NCBI GenBank assembly: GCA_011050235.1
Contig: DRGC01000008.1
Location: 1 to 64,000, forward strand
Length of the DNA stretch: 64,000 nucleotides
Direction of reading: 5' to 3'
From: Phycisphaerae bacterium
Lineage (GTDB): Bacteria; Planctomycetota; Phycisphaerae; SM23-33
Below the pieces are notes generated by a model. The model did no database searches. It saw only the letters and a program-made list of their open reading frames with translations, and was not told the origin of the DNA. Shown here one piece after another: positions 17,854-26,458 of this stretch; position 1 is the first letter of the stretch; the number at the start of each line of letters is the position of its first letter. Both the position numbers and the translations under genes were made by a program.

Positions 17854-17874
17854 ACGACCGTGTCGCGCGGCGGA

Positions 17875-19614
17875 TTAGCGCTCCGTCGGCGGTGGGGGTG
17901 GGAGTTTTTCGAAGATGATGACTTCGCACTTCTTTCCGGGGATGTAATCGTCGGTGATGAAATGCGCCCGCACGGCTGCCTGGGAATCGAGCATGTCGCG
18001 CAATTCCTGGCTGCTTTTTCGTTCGATCAGGTCCGGCCAAGTGCAGTTCTTGCTGTCCCAGAAGAAGAGGGTTCCTGCCGGCGATTCTTGCCATAGTTGG
18101 ATCGCCCCCTTCTCGCCCACACGCAACTGCGTTTCCGGCAGTGGCATTTGCGTCTCCGGCAGCAGCAGGGCAATCAGGGGATGCTTAGCGATCAAGGTGC
18201 GTCCATCAAGATCGGCCTGACGAACGAATCTCGCCGCTTGCCCGAGGGGTTTGTCCATGGGATCGACGGGGTTATCCAGGCTGAGGGGGCGGCAGTAGAT
18301 CTGAAACTGGCCCAGCATCAGCGCCGCCGCGATCGGCAGCAGCCCCATGATGGCGACCCGGCGCAGCACTCGCTGCTTTCGCCACATCAGTAGCCCTGTC
18401 AAGGCCACCGCGCCCAACAAACCGACCAGCAGCCCGTTTCTCAACGGGGAGGACAAGAAGTCCACCAGGTATGCGAAGGTGACCAGCGGCAGGCAGATCG
18501 TGCCGGCCAGCAGCGCTGCAAAAGCCAAGATGATCCTGCCGCGCCGGTCGGCCAGGACGCCCCTGAGGCCAATGGCCGCCTGAACGCCAAGCAACCCCGT
18601 CAGCGGCACCATGAGTCGCCCTGCGCCGCCGTGGGCAAATAGCCCCCGATTGAACAGCACGCTGTGCAGGGCCAAGTACCCCAGCGTCCAGGCAGGGAGC
18701 AACCAGGCCCCGCAGACGGACCCCGCCTGGCGACAAAGCCGCTCTCGTCGCCATAACGATCTAATCAGCAGGCCCAGTCCCAGCAGGCCCAGGGACAGAA
18801 TCAACGGAGTGGCCTGTTCGGACCATCGTGCAGCCATCCAGTAAAGCGGGCCGGTCCCGAATTCGATCGTGTACCGGCGGGTGAATATTGCCAGCGGATC
18901 CCCATGGGGGGGCAAGTCAACCGGAATTGACGCCAAGACGTAAAGCACCGGCCCGGCCGCCAGCAAAGCAAAGCCGCCCCACATCCACCTCGCCGCCAGC
19001 GCTGTCCGCCACCGCCCACCCGCTTGCCGGTACGCATCCATGATCAGCGCCACACCCACCAGAGGGGCCAGGGCCATCGTCTCGTCGCGGGCAAGAAAGA
19101 GCGCCGAAAACGCAACGCAGGCGAACAGGCGATTCCCTCGCAGATAAAGGAATATCGCCAACATCATGTAGAACGCCCCCGTCGTTTCGGTCAAGGTCGT
19201 CAATGACAGTCGGAACGTCAACGGCTGCAGCCAGACGCACAGGGCCGCCAACGCCGCCAGGAGCCCCGGCCCGATCAGGCGCCGGGCCGTGCGCCAGGCC
19301 AACAGTGCGATCAACGCCGTCTGGACCCCGCTGAACAGCCGGCATCCGCCAAACCCGAACCAGTAGGCCACCGGGCTGGTTGGAACCGTATACCCGACTC
19401 GCCCCCAACGGTGCAGCAGGATCGACAGATCACCCCAGCCGTCCCGCGCGATCATGTAATGCGTCGCGTCATCGTTCATGTAGATGCCGTCGCTGAACAC
19501 GCTCAACACGGCTGACAGGGCCAAGCCGCCCAATACAAAGACCCACCCCAGCGCGTCGTATCGCGTGGGGCCGGGCAGGGGCGTCTGATCGAGATTTACG
19601 GCCGACCTAGTCAT
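17875..19614 (-). CDS. Polytopic GT-C type glycosyltransferase (ArnT/PMT-like)
   Basis: A 579-residue integral membrane protein with about 11-12 hydrophobic segments in the first 440 residues and a soluble C-terminal part of about 120 residues. After TM1 the external loop reads IYMNDDATHY, the acidic loop-1 motif at which GT39/GT83 enzymes take lipid-linked sugars. Such enzymes transfer sugars from polyprenyl phosphate to lipids, proteins or polysaccharides outside the membrane. It is last in a minus-strand series with the HAD, SDR and gnd genes (gaps of 27, 46 and 91 bases). Confidence 0.75.
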   Translation of the reverse strand: MTRSAVNLDQTPLPGPTRYDALGWVFVLGGLALSAVLSVFSDGIYMNDDATHYMIARDGWGDLSILLHRWGRVGYTVPTSPVAYWFGFGGCRLFSGVQTALIALLAWRTARRLIGPGLLAALAALCVWLQPLTFRLSLTTLTETTGAFYMMLAIFLYLRGNRLFACVAFSALFLARDETMALAPLVGVALIMDAYRQAGGRWRTALAARWMWGGFALLAAGPVLYVLASIPVDLPPHGDPLAIFTRRYTIEFGTGPLYWMAARWSEQATPLILSLGLLGLGLLIRSLWRRERLCRQAGSVCGAWLLPAWTLGYLALHSVLFNRGLFAHGGAGRLMVPLTGLLGVQAAIGLRGVLADRRGRIILAFAALLAGTICLPLVTFAYLVDFLSSPLRNGLLVGLLGAVALTGLLMWRKQRVLRRVAIMGLLPIAAALMLGQFQIYCRPLSLDNPVDPMDKPLGQAARFVRQADLDGRTLIAKHPLIALLLPETQMPLPETQLRVGEKGAIQLWQESPAGTLFFWDSKNCTWPDLIERKSSQELRDMLDSQAAVRAHFITDDYIPGKKCEVIIFEKLPPPPPTER

Positions 19615-19641
19615 TGTCGCGATGCCGGCAATGCGCGAGGG

Positions 19642-20529
19642 TCACGCCTTCCATGGCGGAATCGAGGGCAGGTAGCCGAGAAACTCGTCAATGAGTGACG
19701 TCTCGTAGTCGCCGGCGTATTTGCCCGCCAGGAACTTGTCGGCGGCCTCTTCGACGAAGCGCTGCCAGGACTGGGACTCCTGCCCCGGGATGACGGGGAA
19801 GAACAGCATGTCGTTGGCCTTGGCCGCCTTCATGTCGCCGGGGGCGTCGCCGATCATCAGCACCTTGCCCGCGTCGTACTTGCCGCCGGCGCCGTATTGG
19901 AGGTGCTCTTTCTTGTTGCCCATCTCCTGGCCGCAGATCAGGCGGGTAAACCTGGCGATGTCGTGCTCGTCCCACTCTCGCTCGAGCGCCTCATTGGGCG
20001 TGGCCGAGACGACCATGATGTCGGCCACGTCGAAAAGCTTCTCCAGACTGTCGCGGACGTGCGGGAAGGGGGGCACGTTGCGAACGACCTGGCCGACGGT
20101 CTCGTTGACGGCCTTGGACCACGTCAGCGCCTTGGTCAGCACCGGGTCGGCGGTCTCAGCCACCTTGGCCTCCAGCGCCGGGTTGCCCAGGCGCGTCTCC
20201 GTCTCGATCCACTCTCGCAGCGAATCGACCTGCGGCGCCTCGTACCCGCGTTCCACGGCCTCCGGATGCTCGCACAACAAATCGAAGGCCATCGTCAACG
20301 CCGGGAATCGGTTGATGCCTCGCCACTGGCTGTACAGGTTCACAAACTCAGCCGCATCCCGCGCGAACCGCGACACCGCCTGAAGATCCCAATGGTTGAT
20401 GATGTTGGGGATGAAGCATTCCTTGTGCTTGATCTCCATCGTGTCGAACGCGCACCCGTCCGAATCAATACCAACGAAAAAATCCTTCTTCTTCTCCAAA
20501 GCCTTTAACGCCTCAATATGATCCGCCAT
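19642..20529 (-). CDS. HAD-superfamily hydrolase
   Basis: A 295-residue cytoplasmic HAD enzyme. Motif I is GIDSDGCAFDTM (nucleophile D22, acid D24), motif II VVSATP, motif III Lys in MGNKKEH and motif IV MIGDAPGD. A helical cap of about 130 residues lies between motifs I and II, as in C1-cap phosphatases such as phosphoglycolate or sugar phosphatases. Its substrate may be a phosphorylated sugar acid, since an SDR and 6-phosphogluconate dehydrogenase precede it in the same direction. This link is inferred from context only. Confidence 0.82.
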   Translation of the reverse strand: MADHIEALKALEKKKDFFVGIDSDGCAFDTMEIKHKECFIPNIINHWDLQAVSRFARDAAEFVNLYSQWRGINRFPALTMAFDLLCEHPEAVERGYEAPQVDSLREWIETETRLGNPALEAKVAETADPVLTKALTWSKAVNETVGQVVRNVPPFPHVRDSLEKLFDVADIMVVSATPNEALEREWDEHDIARFTRLICGQEMGNKKEHLQYGAGGKYDAGKVLMIGDAPGDMKAAKANDMLFFPVIPGQESQSWQRFVEEAADKFLAGKYAGDYETSLIDEFLGYLPSIPPWKA

Positions 20530-20575
20530 TCTCTACTCCTATTGTCGATTTCCGATCAGCTGGTTCCTGAGTCCG

Positions 20576-21403
20576 CTACACGCCACTGTATGCGCTGAAG
20601 CCTCCGTCCACCGGGACGACAATGCCCGTGACGAACTTCGCCGCGTCCGAGATTAGCCAAATGAGCGTGCCGAGCAGGTCCTCGGGGTCGCCGAAGCGGC
20701 CTTGGGGGGTGTGGTCGAGGATCTGTTGGCCGCGGGGGGTCAGGTCGCCCGTCTTCTCGTCGGTCAGCAGAAAACGGTTCTGCTCGGTCAGGAAAAAGCC
20801 CGGTGCGATGGCGTTGACGCGGATGTTCGTGGAATGGGTCTGGCACATGTAGGTGCTCAGCCACTGCGTAAAGTTGCTGATCGCAGCCTTGGCCGCCGAG
20901 TAGGCCGCAATCCGCGTCAGCGGACGGAAGGCGTTCATCGACGAAATATTGATGATCACGCCCTCGCCGCGATCGGCCATGTGCCGGCCAAACACCTGCG
21001 ACGGCAGGATCGTGCCGAGACAGTTCAGATCGAACACCCAGCGGACGGCGTCGAGGTCGAGGTCGAAAAACAGCGACTCGGGCGGCACGCAGGTGGCCTG
21101 TTTCTTGTTGCCGCCCGCCCCGTTGATCAGCACGTCGATTTGCCCAAGCTCACCGACGGCGAACTCGAAGCTTTTGACGACCTGCTCGCGGTCCAGCACG
21201 TCGGTCTTGACGCATACCGCCGTGCCGCCGGCCGCCTGGATCTCATCGCACAGGGCCTTGGCTCGATTGTCGTCGAAATCCAGCACGCAGATCTTCGCTC
21301 CGCCGGCGGCCAGCCCCTTGGCCATCGACCCGCACAGCACACCGGCCCCGCCGGTAATGGCGACGGTCTTGCCGTCGACACTGAAGAGACTGTTACAGCC
21401 CAT
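20576..21403 (-). CDS. SDR-family oxidoreductase, fructuronate reductase (D-mannonate oxidoreductase)-like
   Basis: A 275-residue short-chain dehydrogenase. ITGGAGVLCGSMAKGLA at the cofactor site, the NGAGGN block, the YSAAKAAISNFTQWL active site and the terminal VDGGFSAYSGV are distinctive of the D-mannonate oxidoreductase (YjmF-type) SDR group, which reduces D-fructuronate with NAD(P)H during hexuronate breakdown. That fits a polygalacturonase elsewhere in the window. A different ketose or uronate reductase in the same group cannot be excluded. Confidence 0.78.
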   Translation of the reverse strand: MGCNSLFSVDGKTVAITGGAGVLCGSMAKGLAAGGAKICVLDFDDNRAKALCDEIQAAGGTAVCVKTDVLDREQVVKSFEFAVGELGQIDVLINGAGGNKKQATCVPPESLFFDLDLDAVRWVFDLNCLGTILPSQVFGRHMADRGEGVIINISSMNAFRPLTRIAAYSAAKAAISNFTQWLSTYMCQTHSTNIRVNAIAPGFFLTEQNRFLLTDEKTGDLTPRGQQILDHTPQGRFGDPEDLLGTLIWLISDAAKFVTGIVVPVDGGFSAYSGV

Positions 21404-21433
21404 CGTTGACTCCTTGATGAGATATCCGGGACC

Positions 21434-21493
21434 AAATGCCTAATGGCCAATGGGCTGCGGAACGGGTCATTGGGCATTGGACATTGGGCATTC
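21434..21493. repeat. Degenerate CCAATG-type intergenic repeat
   Basis: The gap between gnd and the SDR is filled with an imperfect tandem pattern of CAATGG, CATTGG and GGCATT words. Similar text recurs near 52044, 53396 and 61546. Confidence 0.6.
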
Positions 21494-21494
21494 A

Positions 21495-22952
21495 CTACGC
21501 CGTATACGTGCCGGCGGTTGTGTCGCCGCCGCGCCCGGTCCAGTTGGTGTGGAAGAACTCGCCGCGCGGCTTGTCGAGGCGCTCATAGGTGTGGGCGCCG
21601 AAGTAATCCCGCTGCGCCTGCAGCAGGTTGGCCGGCAACCGCTCGCGCCGGTAGCCGTCGTAGTAGGCCAGGGCCGCCGTCAGCGCCGGCACGGGCACGC
21701 CCCACTTGACCGCACGCGTGATCGTCCGCCGCCAGGACGTCTGGGCCCTTCGCACCGCCGCCTTGAAGTACGGATCGAGCAGCAGGTTGACCAGGCGTTT
21801 TCGCTTGTCAAAGGCCTCTTTGATCTTGCCGAGAAACTGGCTGCGAATAATACAGCCGCCGCGCCACAGCAGGGCGATCTCGCCGAACCGCAGCTTCCAC
21901 TCGTAGTGTTTCGACGCCGTCCGCAGCAGTTGGTAGCCCTGGGCGTAGGAGCAGATCTTGCTGGCGTAGAGCGCCTGGCGAATGTCCTCGATAAACTTGG
22001 CTTTCTTCTCGGGGTCGGTGATGGGCTTGACCTTCGGCCCGCGGAGTTTCTTCGACGCGGCCTGGCGCTCATCCTTCAGCGCCGACAGGAAGCGAGCGAA
22101 CACCGCCTCGCCGATCAGCGTCAACGGCTGGCCGAGATCCAGCGCCGTCACGGCCGTCCACTTGCCCGTGCCTTTCTGCCCGGCCGTATCGAGAATCACG
22201 TCCACCATGGGCTGGCCGGTCTGGTCGTCGGTCTTGGCGAGGATCTCGCTGGTGATCTGGATGAGGTAGCTGTCCAGCTCGCCCTTGTTCCACTCGGCAA
22301 AGACGCCCGCCATCTCCTGGGCCGTCAGTCCGTTGGCCGCCATAAGCGCATAGGCCTCGCAGATCAACTGCATGTCGCCGTATTCGATGCCGTTGTGGAC
22401 CATCTTGACGAAATGGCCCGCCCCGCCCGATCCGACCCAGTCGCAGCAGGGGATCTCATCAACTTTGGCCGAGATGGCCTGGAAGATATCCTTCACGTGC
22501 CCCCAGGCCGCCGGCGAGCCGCCGGGCATGATGCTGGGCCCGTGGCGGGCGCCCTCTTCGCCGCCGGAGACGCCCGTGCCGATGTACAGCAGGCCCTTCG
22601 ACTCGACATGCTCCGCCCGACGGATGGTGTCGTTGAAGTTGCTGTTGCCGCCGTCGATGATGATGTCGCCTTCTTCCAGCAGCGGAACCAGCGCATCGAT
22701 AAAGTTGTCGACCGCCTCGCCGGCTTTGACCAGCAGCATCACACGACGGGGGCGTTTCAACTGGCCGACGAACTCCGCCAGGTCGTGCGCGCCGATGATG
22801 TTCTTGCCCTTAGCCTCGCCTTCGATGAAGACATCCACCTTGGCCACGGTGCGGTTAAAGACCGCGACCGTGAAGCCTTTTTCTTCCATATTGAGCACGA
22901 GGTTCTGCCCCATAACCGCCAGACCGATCAATCCGATGTCTGCATTGGCCAT
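21495..22952 (-). CDS. gnd: 6-phosphogluconate dehydrogenase, decarboxylating
   Basis: A 485-residue enzyme of the oxidative pentose phosphate pathway that converts 6-phosphogluconate to ribulose 5-phosphate with NADP+. IGLIGLAVMGQNL is the cofactor site, LLVKAG and DGGNSNFNDT follow, GVSGGEEGARHGPSIMPGG binds substrate, and KMVHNGIEYGDM carries the catalytic Lys and Asn. The all-helical C-terminal dimer domain is full length, ending near GRGGDTTAGTYTA. ATG at 22952 follows GAAAGGAAGACAGC. It leads a minus-strand series with sugar-related genes. Confidence 0.96.
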   Translation of the reverse strand: MANADIGLIGLAVMGQNLVLNMEEKGFTVAVFNRTVAKVDVFIEGEAKGKNIIGAHDLAEFVGQLKRPRRVMLLVKAGEAVDNFIDALVPLLEEGDIIIDGGNSNFNDTIRRAEHVESKGLLYIGTGVSGGEEGARHGPSIMPGGSPAAWGHVKDIFQAISAKVDEIPCCDWVGSGGAGHFVKMVHNGIEYGDMQLICEAYALMAANGLTAQEMAGVFAEWNKGELDSYLIQITSEILAKTDDQTGQPMVDVILDTAGQKGTGKWTAVTALDLGQPLTLIGEAVFARFLSALKDERQAASKKLRGPKVKPITDPEKKAKFIEDIRQALYASKICSYAQGYQLLRTASKHYEWKLRFGEIALLWRGGCIIRSQFLGKIKEAFDKRKRLVNLLLDPYFKAAVRRAQTSWRRTITRAVKWGVPVPALTAALAYYDGYRRERLPANLLQAQRDYFGAHTYERLDKPRGEFFHTNWTGRGGDTTAGTYTA

Positions 22953-23073
22953 GTCGCTGTCTTCCTTTCGATGATGGCTTCCGATGGAGATCGGAATCGC
23001 TCAGGAAAGTTATCTTAAACGCCGCCAATTCGAATGCAAGGGGCTCTTGCGGGCCGCCGGCCACGCGCAACAC

Positions 23074-23102
23074 AACGGGCGAGCCCGGTGGGCCCGCCCG
23101 TT
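23074..23102. other. Long GC-rich inverted repeat at the left edge of the phage block
   Basis: AACGGGCG (23074-23081) pairs with CGCCCGTT (23095-23102), and further G-C pairs close inside with one bulge. There is no T-run on either side, so it may be a boundary or regulatory hairpin and not an intrinsic terminator. Confidence 0.45.
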
Positions 23103-23134
23103 ATGCGGAAGGAGTTAAGCAGATCGCTGGCTGC

Positions 23135-23289
23135 TCAGCCGATGTGAGAAGCAGCACGAAGAAGCTTGCGTCTATATGATCTCAGGACACCCAAAGCCCC
23201 CCCCCCAGCTCAACAGCATCGCCGAAGCCGGTTCGGGGACGATCAGCATGTCCTGCTTGGTTGGATGGTGCAGACGTATGGCCTTCAAA
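23135..23289 (-). pseudogene. Orphan PEP-CTERM tail broken at a G10 homopolymer
   Basis: On the minus strand the translation reads MLIVPEPASAMLLSW and then meets a run of ten Gs (C10 at 23197-23206 on the plus strand). As written the frame soon ends in TAG. If the run had nine Gs the same frame would continue GALGVLRSYRRKLL to a TGA at 23135-23137, which is a complete PEP-CTERM tail with basic end. No start or secreted body precedes it; upstream DNA is the glycosyltransferase gene in another frame. It is a gene remnant or a slippage-prone tail. Confidence 0.6.
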
Positions 23290-24003
23290 CTACTTGGCCC
23301 AGGAAAGGTTGAACCAGTGCACGGCATAGGCGCCTGGAAACTGGGCGCCCGCGACTCGGTCGCCGCTGCGGGCTTGGTGGGGCAACAGCGGGTGAAAGAT
23401 GTCTTTCTCGAAGATCCGCACGTCGGGTCGGGCGTGCATCACGTGACGAAACAGGCCCGGGCCGTGCGCGAGCGGATTAGCCAGATTGAAGACGTTGGGC
23501 ACCTGCTGGATAACGTCCAGAATGGCGGGGTGGCCGGGAGCGGCGCCGAAGATGTCGTTGCCGATGCCGCTGGGTCCCGACAGGCCGTACGTGGCCGCAT
23601 CGTACTCGCAGGCCGCAAAACACCGACAGCCGGCCAGCAGATCGTCGATGGGTTGCAGACACTCGACATCCGTGTCGACATAGACTCCGCCGCAGGCGAA
23701 GACCGCCTCCAGGCGAACCATGTCGGCTTTGACGGCATACGCCTCGGCGGCGTGGAAGTAGGGCCCCAGTCGCGGCATCTCCGGCAGATCGCGCTCCGTC
23801 CACAGACGAAACTCCCATGTTCGGTGATGGCGCCGCCAGGTGTCGATCATGTCCCGAACCGTTTGCGGCGGCCGCCCGCCCAGCCAGATGTGGTGGAAGG
23901 TTTTCGGGATCGTACCGCCGACTGCGCTTTGCCGGACGATGGGCGGCGAAACGCTCAAGGCGTCCGGCTCGCCTGGGTGGGTGCAGGTGTCGCGGGTAGG
24001 CAT
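23290..24003 (-). CDS. Glycosyltransferase with DXD motif (Gly_transf_sug type)
   Basis: A 237-residue enzyme of the small capsular-polysaccharide type. PKTFHHIWLGG near residue 33 and KADMVRLEAVFACGG followed by VYVDTDVE (DXD metal site) are the two hallmark blocks of the DXD sugar-transferase family (Och1/Gly_transf_sug). It ends with AVHWFNLSWAK. These enzymes transfer a sugar from a nucleotide sugar in a Mn-dependent way. It overlaps the preceding gene by 49 bases and is the last gene of the phage-derived block. Confidence 0.85.
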   Translation of the reverse strand: MPTRDTCTHPGEPDALSVSPPIVRQSAVGGTIPKTFHHIWLGGRPPQTVRDMIDTWRRHHRTWEFRLWTERDLPEMPRLGPYFHAAEAYAVKADMVRLEAVFACGGVYVDTDVECLQPIDDLLAGCRCFAACEYDAATYGLSGPSGIGNDIFGAAPGHPAILDVIQQVPNVFNLANPLAHGPGLFRHVMHARPDVRIFEKDIFHPLLPHQARSGDRVAGAQFPGAYAVHWFNLSWAK

Positions 24004-24659
24004 GGCCGGTCTCCGGTGTCCGATTCGTCGCTGCGCTGAGCGGAGGCGGTCGCCTGCATCAACTGTGCGGGGAAGTGGAAATTGACCGCATCCGGACCGT
24101 CGCCCGGGCTGACGACCACGGGGACCAGATGGCCCATGGGCGCGACCTTGATCGGGTGAAATCCCGCCTGGCGGGCCAGCCGGCAGAAGTACCCGTCTTC
24201 ACAGTTGGCGATCTCCGTGCCGCGATTGATCGTGGGAAACGCAAACCAGCCGCGGTTGGGGTCGAAGGCGTCGCAGGCGGCGATGGCCTCCAACGCGCGC
24301 CGCGAAATCCGCAGGCAATGGGCCCCGACCTCTCCGTCGCCTGCGTGGGCCCGATGCCCGTGGCGGCCGACCGCATGCACGCCGCAGATATCGCCGTGGG
24401 CGTGGACGATGCCGTCGCTCTCGCTCGTCGGCCAGGCGTCGGCGTCGACCATCATCAGATAGGGCAGAGCGCCGTTGTCCAGAAAGTCGCACACAATGCT
24501 GTTACGCCAGACGGCCAACATCTCGGCGCCGCCGAGCGAGCCAAATGGGTGACAGGGCCGGACGTTCTCCGGCGGGAACGTGCCCAGCCAGTCCATCAGG
24601 GCCGGCGTTACAGGTCGCCCGGCCAGCACGACGACGGCGATATCCTTCTTGGTGGGCAC
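23955..24659 (-). CDS. Glycosyltransferase-like protein (GT-A fold)
   Basis: A 234-residue protein starting MPTKKDIAVVVLAGRPV. A GT-A pattern is visible: first strand IAVVVLAG, WRNSIVCDFLD helix, and LMMVDADAWP with DxD at the metal position; NCEDGYFCRLARQAGF near residue 160 resembles the acceptor-site ED motif. It overlaps the next gene by 49 bases. It may add sugars to a virion or host surface, because four other glycosyltransferase genes occur in the same block. Confidence 0.68.
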   Translation of the reverse strand: MPTKKDIAVVVLAGRPVTPALMDWLGTFPPENVRPCHPFGSLGGAEMLAVWRNSIVCDFLDNGALPYLMMVDADAWPTSESDGIVHAHGDICGVHAVGRHGHRAHAGDGEVGAHCLRISRRALEAIAACDAFDPNRGWFAFPTINRGTEIANCEDGYFCRLARQAGFHPIKVAPMGHLVPVVVSPGDGPDAVNFHFPAQLMQATASAQRSDESDTGDRPCLPATPAPTQASRTP

Positions 24660-24708
24660 TCGGTCCTCCTGGGATTCACTCGGGCATCGGCCTGTGGCGA
24701 CGCAACGT

Positions 24709-25233
24709 CTAAAGCCACTGAAACTCGCCCATAAGGCAAAAGTCCGTAAAGCAGAATTCCGGCGCGCTCACCAGGCCGCCGGCATGCAGGTTCAGTCCGC
24801 TGGCCCAGATGAACTTATAGTCAGGACAACTGGGCGGCCTCTGCTGAGAGCAGCTTGTCAGGGCCGGACACAGGCGGGGACTGCCGCCGACAATGTCAGT
24901 AAACTGCGGCTCGTCCATCGTTGTGCGCGCCCCGCCGAAGCTGCCGGCCCCACCGACCCCTCCGCCGGGTGATGGCCCCAGCCCTCGAAATCGCCACCGC
25001 GTATAGGAGGTCCCAATGGTCGTCGCGCCGCTGGCGGTGGAGTTCTCACGCCGCCTCGGCCGGGCGCCGAAGGCATCGGCGTCATCTCGGCCGGATGCCT
25101 TGGAGATCTCCGGCAACTCGGCCAGGGCGATGCGAATGTGCGACTGGAACTCGGCCGCGCTGCCGGCCGCCGGAGCGTCCGCCAACTGGTGCAGCGTCGC
25201 CAGGAGCTTGTCGATCTTCTTGCTGAGGTCCAT
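24709..25233 (-). CDS. Phage-block protein with N-terminal helical repeat (paralogue 1 of 3)
   Basis: A 174-residue protein with MDLSKKIDKLLATLHQLADAP at its start, an amphipathic helix shared with the two upstream genes. The middle is Gly-rich and the C-terminus holds YKFIWASGLNLHAGG. It has seven Cys spread through the C-terminal half. No known family; possibly a minor structural protein, with the helix as an oligomerisation module. Confidence 0.55.
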   Translation of the reverse strand: MDLSKKIDKLLATLHQLADAPAAGSAAEFQSHIRIALAELPEISKASGRDDADAFGARPRRRENSTASGATTIGTSYTRWRFRGLGPSPGGGVGGAGSFGGARTTMDEPQFTDIVGGSPRLCPALTSCSQQRPPSCPDYKFIWASGLNLHAGGLVSAPEFCFTDFCLMGEFQWL

Positions 25234-25276
25234 GATCGCGGTCTCGCATGAGAGCTGGACGATGCGAATTGGCGGG

Positions 25277-25729
25277 TCAAGGCGCCCAGTGAAGCGTGCC
25301 CGCCGGCACCGTCAGCTCGGAGTGAAACACCTGGATGCACAGGAGTCGACCGTCGCCGCTTCGCTTGAAGCCAGTGATCAGCGACAGCGGGACACTGATA
25401 TCAGGCATCTGGAACTGTTTGCGAATAGGCCCAGTCACACGCAGCCCGGGCGTATCGCTAAAGCGCGCCTTCAGTCGCCCAGCCGCAGGCTCCCCCGCCG
25501 AGTTTCCGTCATCCGCGGAGTGGCGGGGCGACTGGCCAAGATTCGATCCGGTTCGGCCAAGGTCGACCTTCGTCCCCGCCGGGCGCTCGGGCATCGGCAG
25601 GAGGGAGAGTTTTTCCCGCAGCAGCCCTTGCAGGCGGCGGACATCGGCGGCCTCGGGCGCGTCGGCCAATGCCTGCAGGATGCCGATAACCCGATCGAGT
25701 TTCGCGTTGAGCGTCATCATGGATCCCAT
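25277..25729 (-). CDS. Phage-block protein with N-terminal helical repeat (paralogue 2 of 3)
   Basis: Up to 150 residues; the start may be 25729, 25720 or 25717. The paralogue alignment favours MTLNAKLDRVIGILQALADAP. A Pro/Ser-rich linker follows, and the C-terminal third (ITGFKRSGDGRLLCIQVFHSEL) matches the layout of paralogue 3. The triplet looks like a tandem triplication in which the helix and the last strands persist while the linkers change. Function unknown. Confidence 0.55.
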   Translation of the reverse strand: MGSMMTLNAKLDRVIGILQALADAPEAADVRRLQGLLREKLSLLPMPERPAGTKVDLGRTGSNLGQSPRHSADDGNSAGEPAAGRLKARFSDTPGLRVTGPIRKQFQMPDISVPLSLITGFKRSGDGRLLCIQVFHSELTVPAGTLHWAP

Positions 25730-25770
25730 TCAATGAAACTCGCCTGCCGCCCGGGCAGGTGGGCGGGCGA

Positions 25771-26169
25771 CTACTGCAACAGGGAGATCAGGACATACTG
25801 CAGGCACTGCAGGCGACCGAACTCGTCCACCTTGAAGCCTGTCAGGCCTTGGAGGTAAGTGCACGAGCAGGCCGGCGGCAAGTAGACACCGCAGCACACC
25901 GGCGCTAGACACACCGTTGGCGTCAGATCGGCGAATCCTTGCCGCTGCCGAGGCGCCGGCGGCAGCGCCGTGGGCGGGAGGTGCCGCGGATGATACTCCT
26001 CGGTGATCACATCCACCGATTCCGGCGCATGCCGCGGGGCTGGGATCGCCGACAGCCGCTGGCGCACCACGGCCTGCAACTCGCCGATGCTGCTCACATC
26101 CGGATAGGCCGCAATCGATTGCAGCGCCGAGATGATCAACTCCAGTTTGTCCTGGTCGCCCAGACTCAC
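25771..26169 (-). CDS. Phage-block protein with N-terminal helical repeat (paralogue 3 of 3)
   Basis: About 132 residues if a GTG at 26169 is used. That start is chosen because it yields VSLGDQDKLELIISALQSIA, which aligns with the starts of the other two copies; an ATG at 26217 would overlap the previous gene by 41 bases and add unrelated residues. The central part is Cys-rich (CLAPVCCG, ACSC), and the end reads LTGFKVDEFGRLQCLQYV, like paralogue 2. No function is known. Confidence 0.5.
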   Translation of the reverse strand: MSLGDQDKLELIISALQSIAAYPDVSSIGELQAVVRQRLSAIPAPRHAPESVDVITEEYHPRHLPPTALPPAPRQRQGFADLTPTVCLAPVCCGVYLPPACSCTYLQGLTGFKVDEFGRLQCLQYVLISLLQ

Positions 26170-26176
26170 GGCGCGA

Positions 26177-26416
26177 TCAGTCCGAACGGTTCGGCAAGAC
26201 GTTGCCGGCGCCATCATCGGCGGCCTGTCCGCTCGCCCATCGGCGATAGTCGTCGATCGTTTCGATCTCGTCGGGCAAAGCGGGCGCCCCGTCGGGGGCG
26301 TCGCCGGGCGTTGGCTCGTCCGCGCCGGCGATATCCAGCCCCAGCAGCTTCAGATTGTTGTTTCGTTGTCCGCCCGCCCACGGGGTCGGATCGGAGGGGG
26401 TTGGCGTCGTGTTCAT
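26177..26416 (-). CDS. Small acidic protein of the phage block
   Basis: A 79-residue protein, Pro/Asp/Gly-rich, with ETIDDYRRWASGQAADD. AGAAAGGC precedes the ATG at 26416. It looks largely disordered. Its place suggests a virion-assembly accessory, but nothing else supports this. Confidence 0.45.
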   Translation of the reverse strand: MNTTPTPSDPTPWAGGQRNNNLKLLGLDIAGADEPTPGDAPDGAPALPDEIETIDDYRRWASGQAADDGAGNVLPNRSD

Positions 26417-26458
26417 GGCATAGCCTTTCTCAAAGTATCGGGGGTCCGTTCGCTGTCG

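Noticed and set aside
23074..23102. GC-rich hairpin as intrinsic terminator
   Set aside because: No T-run follows on either strand.
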